From Bacillota bacterium (lineage in GTDB: Bacteria; Bacillota; Clostridia; Christensenellales; Aristaeellaceae), in the NCBI GenBank assembly GCA_023392395.1, contig JAEVZE010000350.1, positions 1 through 7,962 of the forward strand: a stretch of 7,962 bases of DNA. Direction: 5' to 3'. The notes under the pieces are model-generated. The model was not told the origin of the DNA and searched no databases. It saw nothing but the letters and a program-made list of their open reading frames with translations. Made by a program: the position numbers and the translations under genes. Every line of letters starts with the position of its first letter. Positions within the stretch are counted from its first letter, which is position 1. This document shows, in pieces, positions 6,378 through 7,962 of this stretch.

Positions 6378-7046
6378 TTACCTCCTATATTTCTGAATCA
6401 ATGCCTCGACCGATTCTTTCGTAACCGGTTCGGCTTCAAACTGTTTCTCAAGATCAAGGAGCAGCGCGCGCTCCCGGCTGGTGGTTTCAAACGTGCCGTC
6501 GATGATTTCGCCCAGCCGCTGGGCGGCGGAGGTCTTGTTGTCGTTTAAGAGGAGGGACGGGTAGCTCTCACCGCGTACCAGCTCGCCGGGGACGTTTTTG
6601 AGCCTGCGGCAGATCTGCTCGGCGTTTTCGCTGCCCCGGACGATCAGCCTGCGCAACAGTTCCTCCCTGGACGGCGGCAAAACGAAGATGCCGTGGATGT
6701 CCGGGTAGCGCTGCATGGCCTGATTGGCACCCTGCACATCAATCTCCAGGATTACGTTGCGGCCCTCGTTCAATTTCTGTTCCACGGCGGCGCGGGGCGT
6801 GCCGTAGCGGTTGCCGTGCACATTCGCGTGCTCCAGAAAGCCGTTTTCCGCGATGATCCGGTCAAACTCGGCGTCCGTGACGAAGAAGTAGTGTACGCCG
6901 TCGATTTCGCCGGGCCGGGGCGGACGCGTCGCGCAGCTGACGCTCATATAGACGTCCGGCCTTTTGGAGGTGAACAGGCGGCAGATCGTACCCTTGCCGA
7001 CGCCGGACGGACCGGAGACGACGAACAGCTTCCCGGGTTTAGGCAT
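6378..7046 (-). CDS. gmk: Guanylate kinase
   Basis: Phosphorylates GMP to GDP with ATP, an essential step of GTP supply. The P-loop GPSGVGKGT is at residues 12-20. The GMP-binding region follows with Ser37, Arg41, Arg44, Glu47 and Tyr53 in place (RPPRPGEIDGVHYFF), then FLEHANVHGNRYGTP and the EIDVQGA strand with its Asp. Lid arginines are in LLRRLIVRG, and the LLLND strand matches the VVVND of homologues. At 222 residues it is slightly longer than the usual ~205, with extra sequence at the C-terminus. The usual S-x-T-T-R motif reads S-C-A-T-R here, so one of the two threonines is Ala39. The start at 7046 follows GAGGTG, which overlaps the yicC stop; the yicC-gmk gap is 12 bases. Confidence 0.97.
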   Translation of the reverse strand: MPKPGKLFVVSGPSGVGKGTICRLFTSKRPDVYMSVSCATRPPRPGEIDGVHYFFVTDAEFDRIIAENGFLEHANVHGNRYGTPRAAVEQKLNEGRNVILEIDVQGANQAMQRYPDIHGIFVLPPSREELLRRLIVRGSENAEQICRRLKNVPGELVRGESYPSLLLNDNKTSAAQRLGEIIDGTFETTSRERALLLDLEKQFEAEPVTKESVEALIQKYRR

Positions 7047-7058
7047 TCGTATCGCACC

Positions 7059-7928
7059 TCATTCGACGTTTTGTACCTGCTCGCGCAGCTTTTCAATTTC
7101 GGATTTCGCCGAAACCACCAGCTGCGTGATCGGGATGTCCTGCGACTTGGAGGAAATGGTGTTGACCTCCCGGTTCAATTCCTGCACGATGAAGTCCAGC
7201 TTGCGGCCCACCGGTTCGGGGGCGGCCAGCATGCCGCGAACCTGTTCGAAGTGGCTGCGAAGGCGCACCGTCTCCTCGGCGATGGCGCTGCGGTCAGCCA
7301 TGATGGCCACTTCCTGCAAGAGGCGCTGCTCGTCGCAGCTCACCACCAGTTCTTCGATCCGGGCGCGCAGGCGGGCGGCGTATTCATTGAGGGCCGCAGG
7401 GTAGCGCTCCTCGATCTTTAGGGTCAGCGCCTCCAAGGCGTCGATGCGGCCCGCCATATCCTTCGCCATCGCCTGGCCCTCCCGCTCGCGCATGGCGGAG
7501 AGGTCACTAAGGGCGATGTCCAGCGCGTCCATGGTCAGCTTCATCAGCGCGTCCGGGTCTTCCTCGGCTTCCGTGACCACGATCAGATCTCGCATGGCGG
7601 CGACGCCCATCACGCTCCGGTCGTCCCGGAGGACGGATTTCGCCTTGATTTCGTCCAGCGCCGCCAGGTAGGCATTCAGCAGCGCCGGGTCGATCACCGC
7701 GGTGCGGGAATCATCCCGGAGGTTTTTGTAGGTGGCGAACACGTCCGCGTGTCCGCGGGACAGCTTCTTCCCGATGCGCTCCCGGATCGCCTGCTCGGTA
7801 AAGCCGAGGCAGCGAGGAAGGCGCAGGCTCAGGTCCAGAAAGCGGTGGTTGACCGAACGGATCTCGATGGTCAGCTGGCGTCCGTCGCGCTCGAGAGCGC
7901 CGCGCCCGTACCCGGTCATGCTGTTCAT
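7059..7928 (-). CDS. yicC: YicC/YloC family endoribonuclease
   Basis: The product opens MNSMTGYGRG and ends in a KSEIEKLREQVQNVE helix, both hallmarks of the YicC/YloC family. The N-terminal YicC domain covers roughly residues 1-155 and the C-terminal DUF1732 domain ~205-289. Segments such as SVNHRFLDLSLRLPR and FIVQELNREVNTISSKSQD are typical. The E. coli member is described as an endoribonuclease acting on small RNAs; the role in this organism is inferred from family only. I chose ATG 7928 (289 residues) because GGAGG lies seven bases upstream and the family starts there. An in-frame ATG at 7934 would add two residues but lies only one base after GGAGG. It is the first gene of the group in the window; any promoter lies beyond the right edge. 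Confidence 0.95.
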   Translation of the reverse strand: MNSMTGYGRGALERDGRQLTIEIRSVNHRFLDLSLRLPRCLGFTEQAIRERIGKKLSRGHADVFATYKNLRDDSRTAVIDPALLNAYLAALDEIKAKSVLRDDRSVMGVAAMRDLIVVTEAEEDPDALMKLTMDALDIALSDLSAMREREGQAMAKDMAGRIDALEALTLKIEERYPAALNEYAARLRARIEELVVSCDEQRLLQEVAIMADRSAIAEETVRLRSHFEQVRGMLAAPEPVGRKLDFIVQELNREVNTISSKSQDIPITQLVVSAKSEIEKLREQVQNVE

Positions 7929-7934
7929 TGGCAT

Positions 7935-7940
7935 TCCTCC
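7935..7940 (-). promoter_or_regulatory. Shine-Dalgarno of yicC (decides the start)
   Basis: GGAGGA on the minus strand directly abuts the ATG at 7934 and is well spaced for the ATG at 7928, so it selects the latter. The 22 bases beyond it to the window edge show no promoter I can support. Confidence 0.65.
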
Positions 7941-7962
7941 GCATCGGGTATCATCCCAATAG

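Overview
The window is a continuous stretch of housekeeping genes, all transcribed on the minus strand (right to left). In transcription order they are yicC/yloC, gmk, rpoZ, coaBC, priA, def, fmt and the 5' part of rsmB, which runs off the left edge at base 1. This is the conserved Firmicutes-type order, so with the high G+C the source is most likely a GC-rich member of the Clostridia. I cannot place it more finely. The small gene remA (DUF370), often found between yicC and gmk in this order, is absent.

Layout from the right: about 30 bases of leader with a strong Shine-Dalgarno (7929-7962); yicC (7059-7928); gmk (6378-7046); rpoZ (6156-6371); coaBC (4960-6156); priA (2753-4978); def (2230-2721); fmt (1284-2228); rsmB (1-1287, partial). 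Genes overlap by 1 to 19 bases or are separated by 1 to 31 bases, and I see no internal terminator or room for one. This indicates one polycistronic transcript with much translational coupling. No gene can be supported on the plus strand. The long plus-strand reading frames there are antisense shadows of GC-rich minus-strand genes.

The products serve central information flow: nucleotide supply (Gmk), RNA polymerase assembly (omega), coenzyme A synthesis (CoaBC), replication restart (PriA), formyl-Met-tRNA formation and peptide deformylation (Fmt, Def), rRNA methylation (RsmB) and RNA turnover (YicC).

The one clearly unusual element is at the left. The rsmB reading frame is not closed inside the window, but translating the minus strand from the ATG at 1287 gives an unbroken 429 codons. 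The last ~160 residues are the NusB-like RNA-binding domain that normally starts RsmB. In front of it lies a ~270-residue Pro/Arg/Asp/Asn-rich, low-complexity extension built on a seven-residue period (21 bp, with a 63-bp higher-order repeat). I find no new defence, mobile or biosynthetic system; this extension is the best candidate for undescribed biology here.
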